From: DASZZX01 sp036260415
GTDB lineage: Bacteria; Actinomycetota; Nitriliruptoria; Nitriliruptorales; JAHWKO01
NCBI GenBank assembly: GCA_036260415.1
Contig: DASZZX010000260.1
Span: 1-48,505 of the forward strand
Reading direction: 5' to 3'
Length of the DNA stretch: 48,505 nucleotides
Part shown: one piece after another, positions 6,538-15,146 of the stretch
Layout: every line of letters begins with the position of its first letter
How positions within the stretch are numbered: position 1 is the stretch's first letter
Notes under the pieces: model-generated
What the model saw: the letters and a program-made list of their open reading frames with translations, nothing else
Told to the model about the DNA's origin: nothing
Databases searched by the model: none
Program-made: the position numbers and the translations under genes

Positions 6538-8346
6538 CTACAGGTACTGCCCCGCGTTGACGTTCTCGATCGCCTTGCCGGGCTGCTCCGCACCGCTGAT
6601 CAACGTGCGCACGTAAACGATCCGCTCGCCCTTCTTCCCGGAGATGCGGGCCCAGTCGTCGGGGTTGGTGGTGTTGGGCAGGTCCTCGTTCTCGCGCCAC
6701 TCGTCACGGATGGCGCTGATGAGGTCCTCGAGCTTGAGGCCACGCTCACGCTGGGCGATCAGGCGCTTGATGGCGTACTTCTTGGCCCGGTCGACCACGT
6801 TCTGGACCATCGCGCCCGAGTTGAAGTCCTTGAAGTAGAGCACCTCCTTCTCACCGTTGGCGTAGGTGACCTCCAGGAAGCGGTTGTCGTCGTCCTCGGC
6901 GTACATCTTGTGGACCGTGGCATCGATCATGGTCCGCACCGCCGCCACACGGTCGTCACCGTGCTTGCGCAGCTCCTCATCGTGCAGCGGGAGCCCCTCG
7001 TGGAGGTAGATCGAGAAGATCTCGCGGGCCGCGTCCTGGTCGGGTCGCTCGATCTTGATCTTCACGTCCAGGCGGCCCGGTCGCAGGATCGCCGGGTCGA
7101 TCATGTCCTCGCGGTTGGACGCCCCGATCACCACGACGTCCTTGAGGCTCTCCACCCCGTCGATCTCCGCCAGGAGCTGAGGGACGATCGTGTTCTCCAC
7201 GTCCGAGGACACCCCCGAGCCGCGAGTACGGAACAGCGAGTCCATCTCGTCGAAGAACACGATGACCGGGTACCCCTCGGCGGACTTCTCGCGCGCACGT
7301 TGGAAGATCAGTCGGATCTGACGTTCCGTCTCGCCGACGTACTTGTTGAGCAGCTCCGGGCCCTTGACGTTGAGGAAGTAGCTGCGCGCGTCGGCGTCGC
7401 CGGTCTTCTCGGCCACGCGCTTGGCCAGCGAGTTGGCCACCGCCTTGGCGATCAGCGTCTTGCCGCAGCCGGGCGGCCCGTACAGCAGGATGCCCTTGGG
7501 CGGCTTCAGCTCGTGCTCAGCGAACAGCTCGGCGTGCAGGTAGGGCAGCTCCACCGCGTCGCGGATCGCCTCCACCTGCTCCTTGAGACCGCCGATCTGC
7601 TCGTAGGTGATGTCGGGGACCTCCTCCAGGACCAGCTGCTCCACCTCGGCCTTCGGCACGATCTCCAGCGCGTAGTGCGAGCGGGCGTCGACCAGCACCG
7701 AGTCACCCGCCTTGAGCGGCTGCTCCAGCAGGGGGTCGGCGAGGCGCACCACCTGCTCCTCGTCACCCTGGCCCACGACCAGCACCCGGCCGTCGCCGAG
7801 CAGCTCCGAGACGAGCATCACCTCCCCGGCGTCCTCGAACTCGCTCAAGCCGACCACGTTCATGGCCTCGTTGAGCAGGACCTCCTGCCCGGGGCGCAGA
7901 TCCTCGACATCGAGCTCGGGCCCCAGGTTGACGCGCAGCTTGCGGCCCTGCGAGGAGATGTCGAGCGTGCCGTCCTCGTACGACTGGAGGAAGGAGGCGT
8001 ACGACTGGGGCGGCGAGGTGAGCTTCTCGATCTCCTCGCGCAGCGCCGCCAGCTGCTCGCGAGCAGCCCGCAGGGTCTCCGCCAGCTTGGCGTTCTGGTT
8101 CATGGCCCCCTGCAGCTGGCCCTTCGTCTCCAGGACACGCTCCTCCAGCAGCCGGATGCGGGCGGGGCTGGTCTCCAGCCGGCGGCGGAGGAGCTCGACC
8201 TCCTCGCGCAGGAACTTGACCTCCGCCTGCAGCTCGTCGTGGTCGTCGATGGAACCGCGGAACAGCTCGGGTGCCAGCTCCCCCTCACCGCTCGGCCGTC
8301 CACGCCGACGGTTCGGATCACGGCCGGGAGTCGGGCGCTCGGTCAC
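6538..8346 (-). CDS. arc: Proteasomal ATPase ARC/Mpa
   Basis: The 602-residue AAA+ ATPase forms the hexameric ring that recognises pupylated proteins, unfolds them and feeds the 20S core. Order: N-terminal coiled coil (about 36-110), two OB folds (about 125-235), AAA domain with Walker A GPPGCGKT (290-297), Walker B VIVFFDEMD (361-369) and an SRH-type segment (VIGASNREDMIDPAILRPGRLD). It ends Gly-Gln-Tyr-Leu, the conserved C-terminus with penultimate Tyr that docks into the alpha-ring pockets of the proteasome. The GTG start has AGGGAGGT upstream. The intact docking tail implies a 20S core is encoded elsewhere. It is transcribed toward dop, 36 or 75 bp away depending on the dop start. Confidence 0.95.
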   Translation of the reverse strand: MTERPTPGRDPNRRRGRPSGEGELAPELFRGSIDDHDELQAEVKFLREEVELLRRRLETSPARIRLLEERVLETKGQLQGAMNQNAKLAETLRAAREQLAALREEIEKLTSPPQSYASFLQSYEDGTLDISSQGRKLRVNLGPELDVEDLRPGQEVLLNEAMNVVGLSEFEDAGEVMLVSELLGDGRVLVVGQGDEEQVVRLADPLLEQPLKAGDSVLVDARSHYALEIVPKAEVEQLVLEEVPDITYEQIGGLKEQVEAIRDAVELPYLHAELFAEHELKPPKGILLYGPPGCGKTLIAKAVANSLAKRVAEKTGDADARSYFLNVKGPELLNKYVGETERQIRLIFQRAREKSAEGYPVIVFFDEMDSLFRTRGSGVSSDVENTIVPQLLAEIDGVESLKDVVVIGASNREDMIDPAILRPGRLDVKIKIERPDQDAAREIFSIYLHEGLPLHDEELRKHGDDRVAAVRTMIDATVHKMYAEDDDNRFLEVTYANGEKEVLYFKDFNSGAMVQNVVDRAKKYAIKRLIAQRERGLKLEDLISAIRDEWRENEDLPNTTNPDDWARISGKKGERIVYVRTLISGAEQPGKAIENVNAGQYL

Positions 8347-8382
8347 GGGACCTCCCTTGGCGCCGACGGTCGATGGACATCG

Positions 8383-8388
8383 AGTATA
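8383..8388 (-). promoter_or_regulatory. Candidate -10 element for the arc-dop transcript
   Basis: On the minus strand the 102-bp gap between trmI and arc contains TATACT, an unusually AT-rich hexamer here, about 37 bases before the arc start. No good -35 lies 17 bases upstream. It would let arc be transcribed apart from the thiolase-trmI pair. Confidence 0.4.
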
Positions 8389-8448
8389 TGGCCAGGATCA
8401 CGGGCGCCACCGGATGAGCCGATCCGCGCCCGGCCGGGTCCTGCCCTG

Positions 8449-9258
8449 CTAGGGGGATGGCACCACCCGTCGCGCGACCGTCAGGAAGCCGGTGTGGGCG
8501 ACCATGCGGTGGTCGGGCCGCACCACGAGGCCCTCCACCGTCCACCCCCGCACCAGGGTCTCGGTCGTCTGCACCAGCCCGTAGCGTCCGTCCGCCTGCA
8601 GCGTGTCCACCAGGCGCATCACCTGGGTGACGGTCGGCGTGTAGGCGACCAGGACACCGCCGGGGCGCAGCGCGTCCGCCCCGGCCTTCACCGGCTCCCA
8701 CGGTTCGAGGACGTCGAGCACCAGCCGGTCGCACGCGAGACCCGGCAGCGCGTCGCCGAGGTCGCCCTCGTGCAACTCCCAGTTGTCCGGCATCCCTCCG
8801 AGGACGTCGGTGACGTTGCGGCGGGCGTACGCCAGGTGGTCGGCTCGCCGCTCGTAGGAGACGACACGGCCCTCGTGACCGACCGCGCTGAGCAGCGCCA
8901 GGCTCAACGCGCCCGACCCTGCTCCCGCCTCGACCACCGTGCACCCGGGGCGGACGTCGCCGAGCGCGACGATCATCGCCTGGTCCTTGCGGTACACGAC
9001 CTGGGCACCGCGCGGCATCTTCAGCGTGACGTCCTCCAGGGTCGGCCGCAGCGCGACCACCTCCATGCCCCGTGAGGTCCGCAGCGCTCGGCCCTCGGGC
9101 TGGCCGATCAGGTCGTCGTGGCGGATCACGCCCGCGTGGCTGTGCCACTCCCCTCCCGGCTGGAGGGTCACCAGGTAGCGGCGGTCCTTGCGGTCGCGCA
9201 GCACCACCCGCTCGCCTGCGCCCAGCGGCGCGTCCGCTCCCGGCAGGCGCGCGCTCAC
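8449..9258 (-). CDS. trmI: tRNA (adenine-N1)-methyltransferase TrmI (m1A58)
   Basis: The 269-residue protein has the small N-terminal beta domain (GERVVLRDRKDRRYLVTLQPGGEWHSHAG) and the Rossmann SAM-binding motif VVEAGAGSGALSLALL of the TrmI family, which methylates N1 of A58 in the T-loop of tRNA. The GTG start at 9258 is chosen because it overlaps the stop of the upstream thiolase gene (GTGA), giving tight translational coupling; a longer reading from 9330 would overlap that gene by 76 bases. Proximity to arc is common in actinobacteria. In Thermus, m1A58 favours 2-thiolation of T54 by TtuA, which makes the coupling to the neighbouring ttuA-like gene meaningful. Confidence 0.92.
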   Translation of the reverse strand: MSARLPGADAPLGAGERVVLRDRKDRRYLVTLQPGGEWHSHAGVIRHDDLIGQPEGRALRTSRGMEVVALRPTLEDVTLKMPRGAQVVYRKDQAMIVALGDVRPGCTVVEAGAGSGALSLALLSAVGHEGRVVSYERRADHLAYARRNVTDVLGGMPDNWELHEGDLGDALPGLACDRLVLDVLEPWEPVKAGADALRPGGVLVAYTPTVTQVMRLVDTLQADGRYGLVQTTETLVRGWTVEGLVVRPDHRMVAHTGFLTVARRVVPSP

Positions 9259-10406
9259 CCGTGGCCGCCCGTGGGTGTCAGCTGGGGGAGGCGGGCCACC
9301 ATCCGCTCGCGCTGACGGCAGAACGCGCACGTCTCCGCGGTGGTCGGCATGCCGCAGACACCGCAGGCGCGCAGCTCCACCTCGTCCCGCCCGGCGTCAG
9401 CGAACCTGTCCGCGTGCCGGTCGAGGAACCCGAACAGGAACTGCGCCTTGGTGCCCGGCGCGTGGCGCTCGATCACGTTGAGCGCCTCCTTGAGTTCCAT
9501 GCCCGTGTTGCCCGCCACCAACGGGCACTCCTCGACGACGTAGTCGATGCCACGGACCACGCAGTACGCGGCCGTCTCGCGCTCGGACAGCCGGTAGAGG
9601 GGCTTGCACTTGCGCACCTGGTGGTCCCCGGTGGCCGGCAGCACGGGGCGCTGACGGGCGAGGAAACCGTCCTGCCAGCGCAGCACGTTGCCCAGGAGCG
9701 TGGCGGCCTCGTCGTCGAGGTTGTGGCCCGTGACCACCACGTCGTAGCCGCCGCGGACGGCCTCGCGGTTGAACACGTAGCGCTTGGAGAGCCCGCAGAC
9801 GCCGCAGGTCGCCCGTTCGGCCACCCGCGAGGCGTGCGGCACCGCGTAGCCGAACTCGTCGGCGAGGTCGACCTCCACCAGGCGCGCACCGCGCGCGGCG
9901 GCGAAATCCCGGCAGATCCAGGCGGAGCGGTCGCTGTACCCGCCGATGCCCAGTCCGACGTACAGCCCGTCCACCCGGTACCTCATGGCGAGCAGCGCAT
10001 CCCACAGCGCCAGGCTGTCCTTTCCCCCCGAGACCGCCACCAGGATGCGATCCGCGTAGCTGAACATGCGCCCGAGCCCGCCACGCTGGTCGATCGCCTT
10101 GCGGATCTGGCCGTGCACGTGCTCGACGAAGTGCTGGCCGCACCACGCCGCGCGGTGACGCGGCTCCTCGATCACGGCGTGACCCCGGCAGACCGTGCAG
10201 CGCGGTCCGCCCGCGCCACCGGAGATCACCGGCCTGATCTCCAGCTCGTCCTCGTCGGCGACCTGCGCCGCGGCCGTGACCAGCTGCCCGTCGCGGATCA
10301 CGAGGACGGTGTGCTGGTTGATGTCGAGCTGCGCGAGGACGTCGCCCACTGTGGCCGGCCCCTGCAGGTGGGCCTCACGATCGGGGTTGCGCAGGCGCAC
10401 GAGCAT
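9255..10406 (-). CDS. TtuA-like tRNA 2-thiolation enzyme with fused N-terminal TtuB/ThiS-like sulfur-carrier domain
   Basis: The 383-residue protein has two parts. Residues 1-67 form a ThiS/MoaD/TtuB-like beta-grasp domain ending EIRPVISGGAGG, where carriers normally stop at Gly-Gly. Residues 68-383 are a TtuA/Ncs6-type thiolase: zinc site C70, C73, C89, H92; PP-loop SGGKDS (126-131); GHNLDDEA (227-234); likely [4Fe-4S] cysteines C201, C204 and C294; C-terminal zinc site C348, C351, C360, C363. In Thermus TtuB is a separate protein whose C-terminal thiocarboxylate donates sulfur to TtuA for s2T54. Here the carrier C-terminus is buried in the chain, so either cleavage after Gly-Gly occurs or the domain acts differently. 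The ATG has GGGAGCGG upstream. Its stop overlaps trmI. Confidence 0.87.
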   Translation of the reverse strand: MLVRLRNPDREAHLQGPATVGDVLAQLDINQHTVLVIRDGQLVTAAAQVADEDELEIRPVISGGAGGPRCTVCRGHAVIEEPRHRAAWCGQHFVEHVHGQIRKAIDQRGGLGRMFSYADRILVAVSGGKDSLALWDALLAMRYRVDGLYVGLGIGGYSDRSAWICRDFAAARGARLVEVDLADEFGYAVPHASRVAERATCGVCGLSKRYVFNREAVRGGYDVVVTGHNLDDEAATLLGNVLRWQDGFLARQRPVLPATGDHQVRKCKPLYRLSERETAAYCVVRGIDYVVEECPLVAGNTGMELKEALNVIERHAPGTKAQFLFGFLDRHADRFADAGRDEVELRACGVCGMPTTAETCAFCRQRERMVARLPQLTPTGGHG

Positions 10407-10595
10407 GGCGATCCGCTCCCTGCTCTGTGGGTCGCCGGGGACGTCGAACCCGGGCGACCGCGGTGGCCGGGCTGCGACCGTACCGCCGTACGTGCGCTCC
10501 CGCCCGCCACGGCCCTAGCGTCACCGGGTCGCGCTCCCTGCCGTTGGTACGGGGAGGGCGCAGGGCCGGCCGCGGTCGCTGTCGAAGACACTGTC

Positions 10596-10623
10596 CGCGG
10601 GTCGGCTGCCCGACCGACCCGCG
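10596..10623 (+). promoter_or_regulatory. Strong hairpin in the leader of the M15 peptidase gene
   Basis: Arms CGCGGGTCGG (10596-10605) and CCGACCCGCG (10614-10623) form a perfect 10-bp stem with an 8-base loop, 34 bp before the ATG and upstream of the Shine-Dalgarno. It lies in the 251-bp divergent spacer between the thiolase and the peptidase. It could be an mRNA-stabilising or attenuating structure, or an operator. I do not recognise a riboswitch family. Confidence 0.45.
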
Positions 10624-10657
10624 TGCGTCCCTGCGCGGGGCGAGCAACGGAGGCGAC

Positions 10658-12088
10658 ATGGGCCTCGGGAGGACGCTGACGCACCCGCCCGCCGCCCTCC
10701 AGCGCGGCATCGTGCGGTCGCTCCGCGGGCTCGTCGCTCTTCCCCGCGCGGTCACGGGTCCCCTCGCCCGGACGGTCGTGGCCGTCCCCCGCCGACTCGC
10801 CGGTGCCGTCGCCGCCACCGCCTCCGCCACGCGGAAGGTGCCAGGCGCGACCGCCCGGGTGGCGGTGCTGGCCGTGCTGGTGCCCCTGCTCGTGTCGCCG
10901 ATCGGTGGGGCGGCGCCCGAGCGGGCCGCCGAGGTCGGCGGCGTGGCCATCGCAGTCGCTCCTAGCCCCCGTGGGCTGCAGGCGGTCCCGGCCGGTGCTC
11001 CGGCGGCGCCGCAGGACGTGGCGGCGCAGCAGGCACCGGCCGCACCCCGGCCGGAGATCCCCGACACCGTCCAGTCGCTCGTGCCCGACCTGATCGTCCG
11101 CCCCGCGCAGGGTGTCCCCCAAGAGGGCCTCGCCGCGCTGACCGTCCCGGGGGTGCAGCACCTGACCGGCGCCGTGGAACAGCAGGTGACGGTCGCCGCG
11201 CCGGCCGGCCCGGCGCCGTTGCGCCTGCTGGTGGTCGACCCCGCGGCGTTCCGGCCGCTCACCCCGGAGTCGACCGCGCAGACCAAGGCCGTGTGGGAGC
11301 GGCTGCTGGACGGCGAGATGGTGGTCCGTCACGACGTCGCTCAGCAGCTGCAGCTGGAGCTGGGTGGGACGGTCCCCGTCACCGGCCCGTCAGGTCAGGC
11401 CGTGCCCATCCGGGTCGGCGCGTTCGCCTCCAACGGGGCGCCTCCGCTGGCCGACGCGATCGTGCCGTGGGAGGTGGGAGGTCGCCTCGGTGCGCAGGCG
11501 CCCAACCTGCTGGTGATCGCGGTCACCGACGACACCGAACCCAGCTCGGTTGGCGAGCAGGTGGTGTCCGCGCTGGGCGGGGGGCAGGTGACCCCGGTGC
11601 AGCCGCCGCAGCAGCAGCGCGCCCAGCTGGTCGGAGCCGGCTCGGCGCACTTCGAGCCGTTCTCCTACATCGACCACGGCGATGGGATGATCTCGGTCGA
11701 TCCGGCCTGGGTGCGCGAGTGGATCGTGAGCGCGCCGCTGCCGATCTTCGGGGGCGTCGCCCGCTGCCACAAGGTCATGCTGCCCCAGCTGATCAACGCG
11801 CTGCTGGACGTGCAGGCCGCCGGCCTGGGCCACCTGATCGACCGCAGCGACTACGGCGGCTGCTTCGTCCCGCGCCACATCCTGTTCGACCCTGACCGGC
11901 CGATCTCGATGCACGCTTGGGGCATGGCGGTCGACTTCAACGTGCGCAGCAACCAGTACGGTGCCGTGCCCACGCTCGACCACCGCATCGTGGGGATTTT
12001 CGAGCACTGGGGCTTCCGGTGGGGCGGCGACTGGACGACGCCCGACGGGATGCACTTCGAACTGCGTGCCGTTATCCACGCACACTAG
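10658..12088 (+). CDS. Secreted/anchored M15-family D-Ala-D-Ala carboxypeptidase-like protein
   Basis: The 476-residue protein has a long basic N-terminus, one hydrophobic segment (about 67-81) that should export or anchor it, an Ala/Pro/Gln-rich middle of unknown fold and a C-terminal VanY-type peptidase domain. The zinc-ligand pattern is visible: SMHAWGMAVDFN (H419, D426) and PDGMHFEL (H466). Such enzymes trim peptidoglycan stem peptides. ACGGAGGCGAC gives a good ribosome binding site before this ATG, which I prefer to upstream starts that lack one. The central 300 residues are unusual for the family and could be a wall-association or regulatory region. Confidence 0.85.
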   Translation: MGLGRTLTHPPAALQRGIVRSLRGLVALPRAVTGPLARTVVAVPRRLAGAVAATASATRKVPGATARVAVLAVLVPLLVSPIGGAAPERAAEVGGVAIAVAPSPRGLQAVPAGAPAAPQDVAAQQAPAAPRPEIPDTVQSLVPDLIVRPAQGVPQEGLAALTVPGVQHLTGAVEQQVTVAAPAGPAPLRLLVVDPAAFRPLTPESTAQTKAVWERLLDGEMVVRHDVAQQLQLELGGTVPVTGPSGQAVPIRVGAFASNGAPPLADAIVPWEVGGRLGAQAPNLLVIAVTDDTEPSSVGEQVVSALGGGQVTPVQPPQQQRAQLVGAGSAHFEPFSYIDHGDGMISVDPAWVREWIVSAPLPIFGGVARCHKVMLPQLINALLDVQAAGLGHLIDRSDYGGCFVPRHILFDPDRPISMHAWGMAVDFNVRSNQYGAVPTLDHRIVGIFEHWGFRWGGDWTTPDGMHFELRAVIHAH

Positions 12089-12127
12089 CTTCGCGGTATC
12101 CCGGCTCGGCCCACGGAGCTCACCACC

Positions 12128-12748
12128 ATGCCCCTCCTGGCTCTCGTCCGCCACGGCGAGTCCCTGTGGAACCTCGAGAACCGTTTCACCGGATGGGTCG
12201 ACGTCCCCCTGACCCCCCAGGGTGAGGAGGAGGCGCGTCAGGGCGCCAGGGTGATGCGGCGCCACGACCTGACCTTCGCGGTCGCCTACACCTCCGCACT
12301 GAAGCGCGCCACGGACAGCCTGGACATCATCGTGCAGGTGGCCGGGTACGACGGCGTGCCGGTGATCGGGGACCCGGCGCTGAACGAGCGCCACTACGGC
12401 GACCTGCAGGGTCTCAACAAGGACGACCTCCGCCGCCAGTACGGCGAGGAGCAGGTCCACCTGTGGCGCCGTTCGTACGACATCCCCCCGCCCAACGGTG
12501 AGGCCCTGAAGGACACCGCCGCCCGCACGATGCCGTTCTTCGAGCGGTCGATCCTGGGTGACATCCGCCAAGGCAAAGACGTGCTCGTCGTGGCACACGG
12601 CAACTCCAACCGCTCCATCGTGATGGTGCTCGACGACCTGTCCGAAGAGGAGGTGCCAGGGCTGGAGCTGCCCACCGGGGTGCCGCTGCTCTACGAACTG
12701 GAGAAGGACGGCGACGTCCTGGACAAGCGGGTGCTGGAGCTCGACTGA
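12128..12748 (+). CDS. gpmA: 2,3-bisphosphoglycerate-dependent phosphoglycerate mutase
   Basis: The 206-residue enzyme interconverts 3- and 2-phosphoglycerate in glycolysis. The histidine phosphatase fold is clear: LVRHGESLWN with the phospho-acceptor H9, YTSALKRATDS, LNERHYGDLQGLNK and VVAHGNSNRSI with the second catalytic His. It is shorter than the roughly 250-residue enterobacterial form but keeps the bPGM-specific insert (YDIPPPNGEALKDT). GGAG lies nine bases before the ATG. It follows the M15 gene by 39 bp and may be read with it. Confidence 0.95.
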   Translation: MPLLALVRHGESLWNLENRFTGWVDVPLTPQGEEEARQGARVMRRHDLTFAVAYTSALKRATDSLDIIVQVAGYDGVPVIGDPALNERHYGDLQGLNKDDLRRQYGEEQVHLWRRSYDIPPPNGEALKDTAARTMPFFERSILGDIRQGKDVLVVAHGNSNRSIVMVLDDLSEEEVPGLELPTGVPLLYELEKDGDVLDKRVLELD

Positions 12749-12852
12749 CCTGGCTCCGAGGAGGAGACCGGCGAGCGGACCGCGCCGGGTCGACCGATCG
12801 CGTCCGCACGGTGCCGGGACGCGGTTGCCGCCGGGAGGCGGGCAGGCCGTCG

Positions 12853-12882
12853 TTGCCAACCGGCCGTGCGACCGGCTACAAC
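12853..12882 (+). promoter_or_regulatory. Candidate sigma-70-type promoter for the phosphodiester glycosidase gene
   Basis: TTGCCA (12853-12858) and TACAAC (12877-12882) are separated by 18 bases and lie 21 bp before the ATG. The match to TTGACA/TATAAT is among the better ones in this GC-rich window. The following gene lacks a clear Shine-Dalgarno. Confidence 0.45.
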
Positions 12883-12903
12883 TCGCAGCCGTCGCCCATC
12901 GGG

Positions 12904-15057
12904 ATGACCACCGTGCGAACGCCTCTCCGCTGCACCGCCGCGGCCACCGTGGCAGTCCTTGCAGGGACCCTCCTGGCTGCCCCCACCGCCGGCGCGTGGG
13001 ACGGCCACACCCTGACCGAGCGTGTCGACGTCGCTCCCGGCGTGGTGCGGGAGGTCTACCGCGAAGCGACCGAGAGCGGCCCAGCCGGCGTGCAGGTCCT
13101 GCGGTTCCGGCTGGACGACCCCCGGGTGAGCGTCAAGCCGGAACTCGCCGGCGGCACGGTCCCCGGCAAGGAGACGGTGGCGGCCACCGTACGGCGGCTG
13201 GGTCCCAGCGCGGTGGCAGGGGTCAACGCCAACTTCTTCAACCCGGCGTGCAGGCCGACCCAACCGGTCGGTGACCCGTGCGGCCTGGTCGTCCGCGACG
13301 GGCTGGTCGTCTCCGAGAACGTCAAGAACGGCGGCTCGTGGCCGGGCAGCTTCGTGCTGTTCCCGCCCGGCAGCGGTCGTGACCGTCTCTACGCGGTCGG
13401 CAACGAAGGTTTCGCCGGCATCGTGGACTTCCCGGTCGGGGACCCGTTCACCATCAACGGGGTGGACCGCCAGCCAGAGTGGAACGAGCTGATCGCGTTC
13501 AACGCCGGCTACGGGGCCAGCACCGGCACGCCGTCGGACACGGTCGAGGTCCTGCTCGGGGACCTCGTCCTGGACGCCCACACCTTCGGCGAGTTCGCCG
13601 TCTCACAGGTGCGGACCGGTGGGAACTCACCGATCCCCGCTCGTGGCACTGTGCTGGCCGCTCGCGGCCAGACCGCCGCCCACCTCGAGGCCGCGGCTCG
13701 CGCGGCGCAGGAGCAGGGACGGCACGCGTACGTCCAGGCCACCACCTCCAGGGTGGAGTGGAGCGGTGCGCACCAGGGCATCGGCGCGGGACCGACCATC
13801 CTCAGGAACGGGCAGCTGACCTCGTCGTCGGACTGGTTCAGCGAGGGCTTCGGGCTGGCACACCACGAGCGCCACCCCCGCACCGTGGTCGGCTTCACCC
13901 CCGGCGGCGAGATGCTGCTCGTGACGGTCGACGGTCGGGGCGCGGGGGGCAGCGTCGGGATGACCACGGTTCAGACCGGGCACCTGATGCAGCACCTCGG
14001 CGCCGTGGACGCGGTGATGCTGGATGGTGGCGGCTCCACGACCATGTCGGTGGACGGCGGGGTCGTGAACGTGCCGTCCGGCGGGGAGCGCGCGGTGGCC
14101 TCCTCGCTCGTGCTCCACACCAACGTGCCCACCCCGGCGGTCGGCCGCCTGTCGGGACCTGACCGGTTCGCGACCGCAGCGGCGATCGCCCGGACGGGAT
14201 GGCCGAACGGCGTGGGCACCGTGGTGCTGGCCAGCGGCGCCCTGTTCCCCGACGCCCTGTCCGGCGGTCCCCTCGCGGGGCAGCTGGGCGCACCGCTCCT
14301 CCTGGTCGAGCGCGACCGGGTGAACCCCGCCACCGCGGCTGCGATCGCCAGCCTCCGCCCGCGGCGCGCCCTGGTCCTCGGCGGCCCGTCGGTGATCACC
14401 GACGCCGTGCTCGCCGAGTTGCGCGGCCAGGTGTCGGATGTGCGCCGCATCTGGGGCCCGGACCGCACCGCCACCGCCGCGGCGGTCGCCCGCGAACGGG
14501 GGACCCCGGGGCGGCGAGCGTTCCTCGCCTCGGCGGAGACGTTCCCCGACGCGCTCAGCGCCGCGGTGCCGGCGACGCGCGCGGGCGCGCCGCTGCTGCT
14601 GACCTGGCGCGACCGGCTCGCCGGCCCCGCCGCGGAGGCCCTGACGACGCTCGGCGTGCAGGAGGTGCTGGTGGCGGGTGGACCGGCGGCCGTCTCGGAT
14701 GCTGTGGTGGGCGAGCTGCAGGCGCGGGGGCTGACGGTCTCCCGGGTGGCCGGGGAGGACCGCTTCCAGACCTCCGCGCGACTGGTGGACTGGGCCATCA
14801 CGCACACGGGTCTGCCCGCCGCCTCGATCGTGTTGGCATCGGGCAGCAACTTCCCCGACGCCCTCGCCGGCGGACCGTTCGGTGTGCAGCAGCAGGCCGG
14901 CCTGCTGCTCACCCACCCACTCGACGTGAGCCGCTCCCGGCACACCCGCGCCTGGCTGGACGCCCGCGACCTGGACCGCGGCTGGTTACTGGGCGGGCGG
15001 TTGGCCCTGTCCTCGTGGGTCGGTTTCGGCCTGCAGGCGGCGATCGACGCCCGCTGA
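12904..15057 (+). CDS. Secreted phosphodiester glycosidase (NAGPA-like) with three CWB2 cell-wall-binding repeats
   Basis: The 717-residue protein has a signal peptide (cleavage likely after AGA near residue 31), a NAGPA/DUF2233 domain (about 90-375; VAGVNANFF, VMLDGGGSTTMSV) and three tandem CWB2 repeats (about 393-715), each with a GPDRF- or GEDRF-type start and an ASG/ASA...FPDALS/A motif. The catalytic family cleaves phosphodiester-linked sugars; CWB2 repeats hold proteins to the wall through anionic polymers. A role in wall or teichoic-acid-type glycopolymer turnover is inferred. The ATG at 12904 is chosen because the signal peptide begins there and no better upstream start fits. Confidence 0.88.
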   Translation: MTTVRTPLRCTAAATVAVLAGTLLAAPTAGAWDGHTLTERVDVAPGVVREVYREATESGPAGVQVLRFRLDDPRVSVKPELAGGTVPGKETVAATVRRLGPSAVAGVNANFFNPACRPTQPVGDPCGLVVRDGLVVSENVKNGGSWPGSFVLFPPGSGRDRLYAVGNEGFAGIVDFPVGDPFTINGVDRQPEWNELIAFNAGYGASTGTPSDTVEVLLGDLVLDAHTFGEFAVSQVRTGGNSPIPARGTVLAARGQTAAHLEAAARAAQEQGRHAYVQATTSRVEWSGAHQGIGAGPTILRNGQLTSSSDWFSEGFGLAHHERHPRTVVGFTPGGEMLLVTVDGRGAGGSVGMTTVQTGHLMQHLGAVDAVMLDGGGSTTMSVDGGVVNVPSGGERAVASSLVLHTNVPTPAVGRLSGPDRFATAAAIARTGWPNGVGTVVLASGALFPDALSGGPLAGQLGAPLLLVERDRVNPATAAAIASLRPRRALVLGGPSVITDAVLAELRGQVSDVRRIWGPDRTATAAAVARERGTPGRRAFLASAETFPDALSAAVPATRAGAPLLLTWRDRLAGPAAEALTTLGVQEVLVAGGPAAVSDAVVGELQARGLTVSRVAGEDRFQTSARLVDWAITHTGLPAASIVLASGSNFPDALAGGPFGVQQQAGLLLTHPLDVSRSRHTRAWLDARDLDRGWLLGGRLALSSWVGFGLQAAIDAR

Positions 15058-15146
15058 ACGGTCCGCCTCGGACGACGCCTCGAGCGCGTCGGGACAGGCC
15101 GGGCCGCCGGTAGGCTCAGGGCCGCCCCCGCGTCCGGAGGTCCTGC

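Noticed and set aside
4876..9075. Very long open frame on the plus strand across dop, arc and trmI
   Set aside because: It is antisense to three clearly identified genes. Its product is a Leu/Val/Gln/His/Arg-rich string with no domain, as expected from the third-position GC bias of the real genes.
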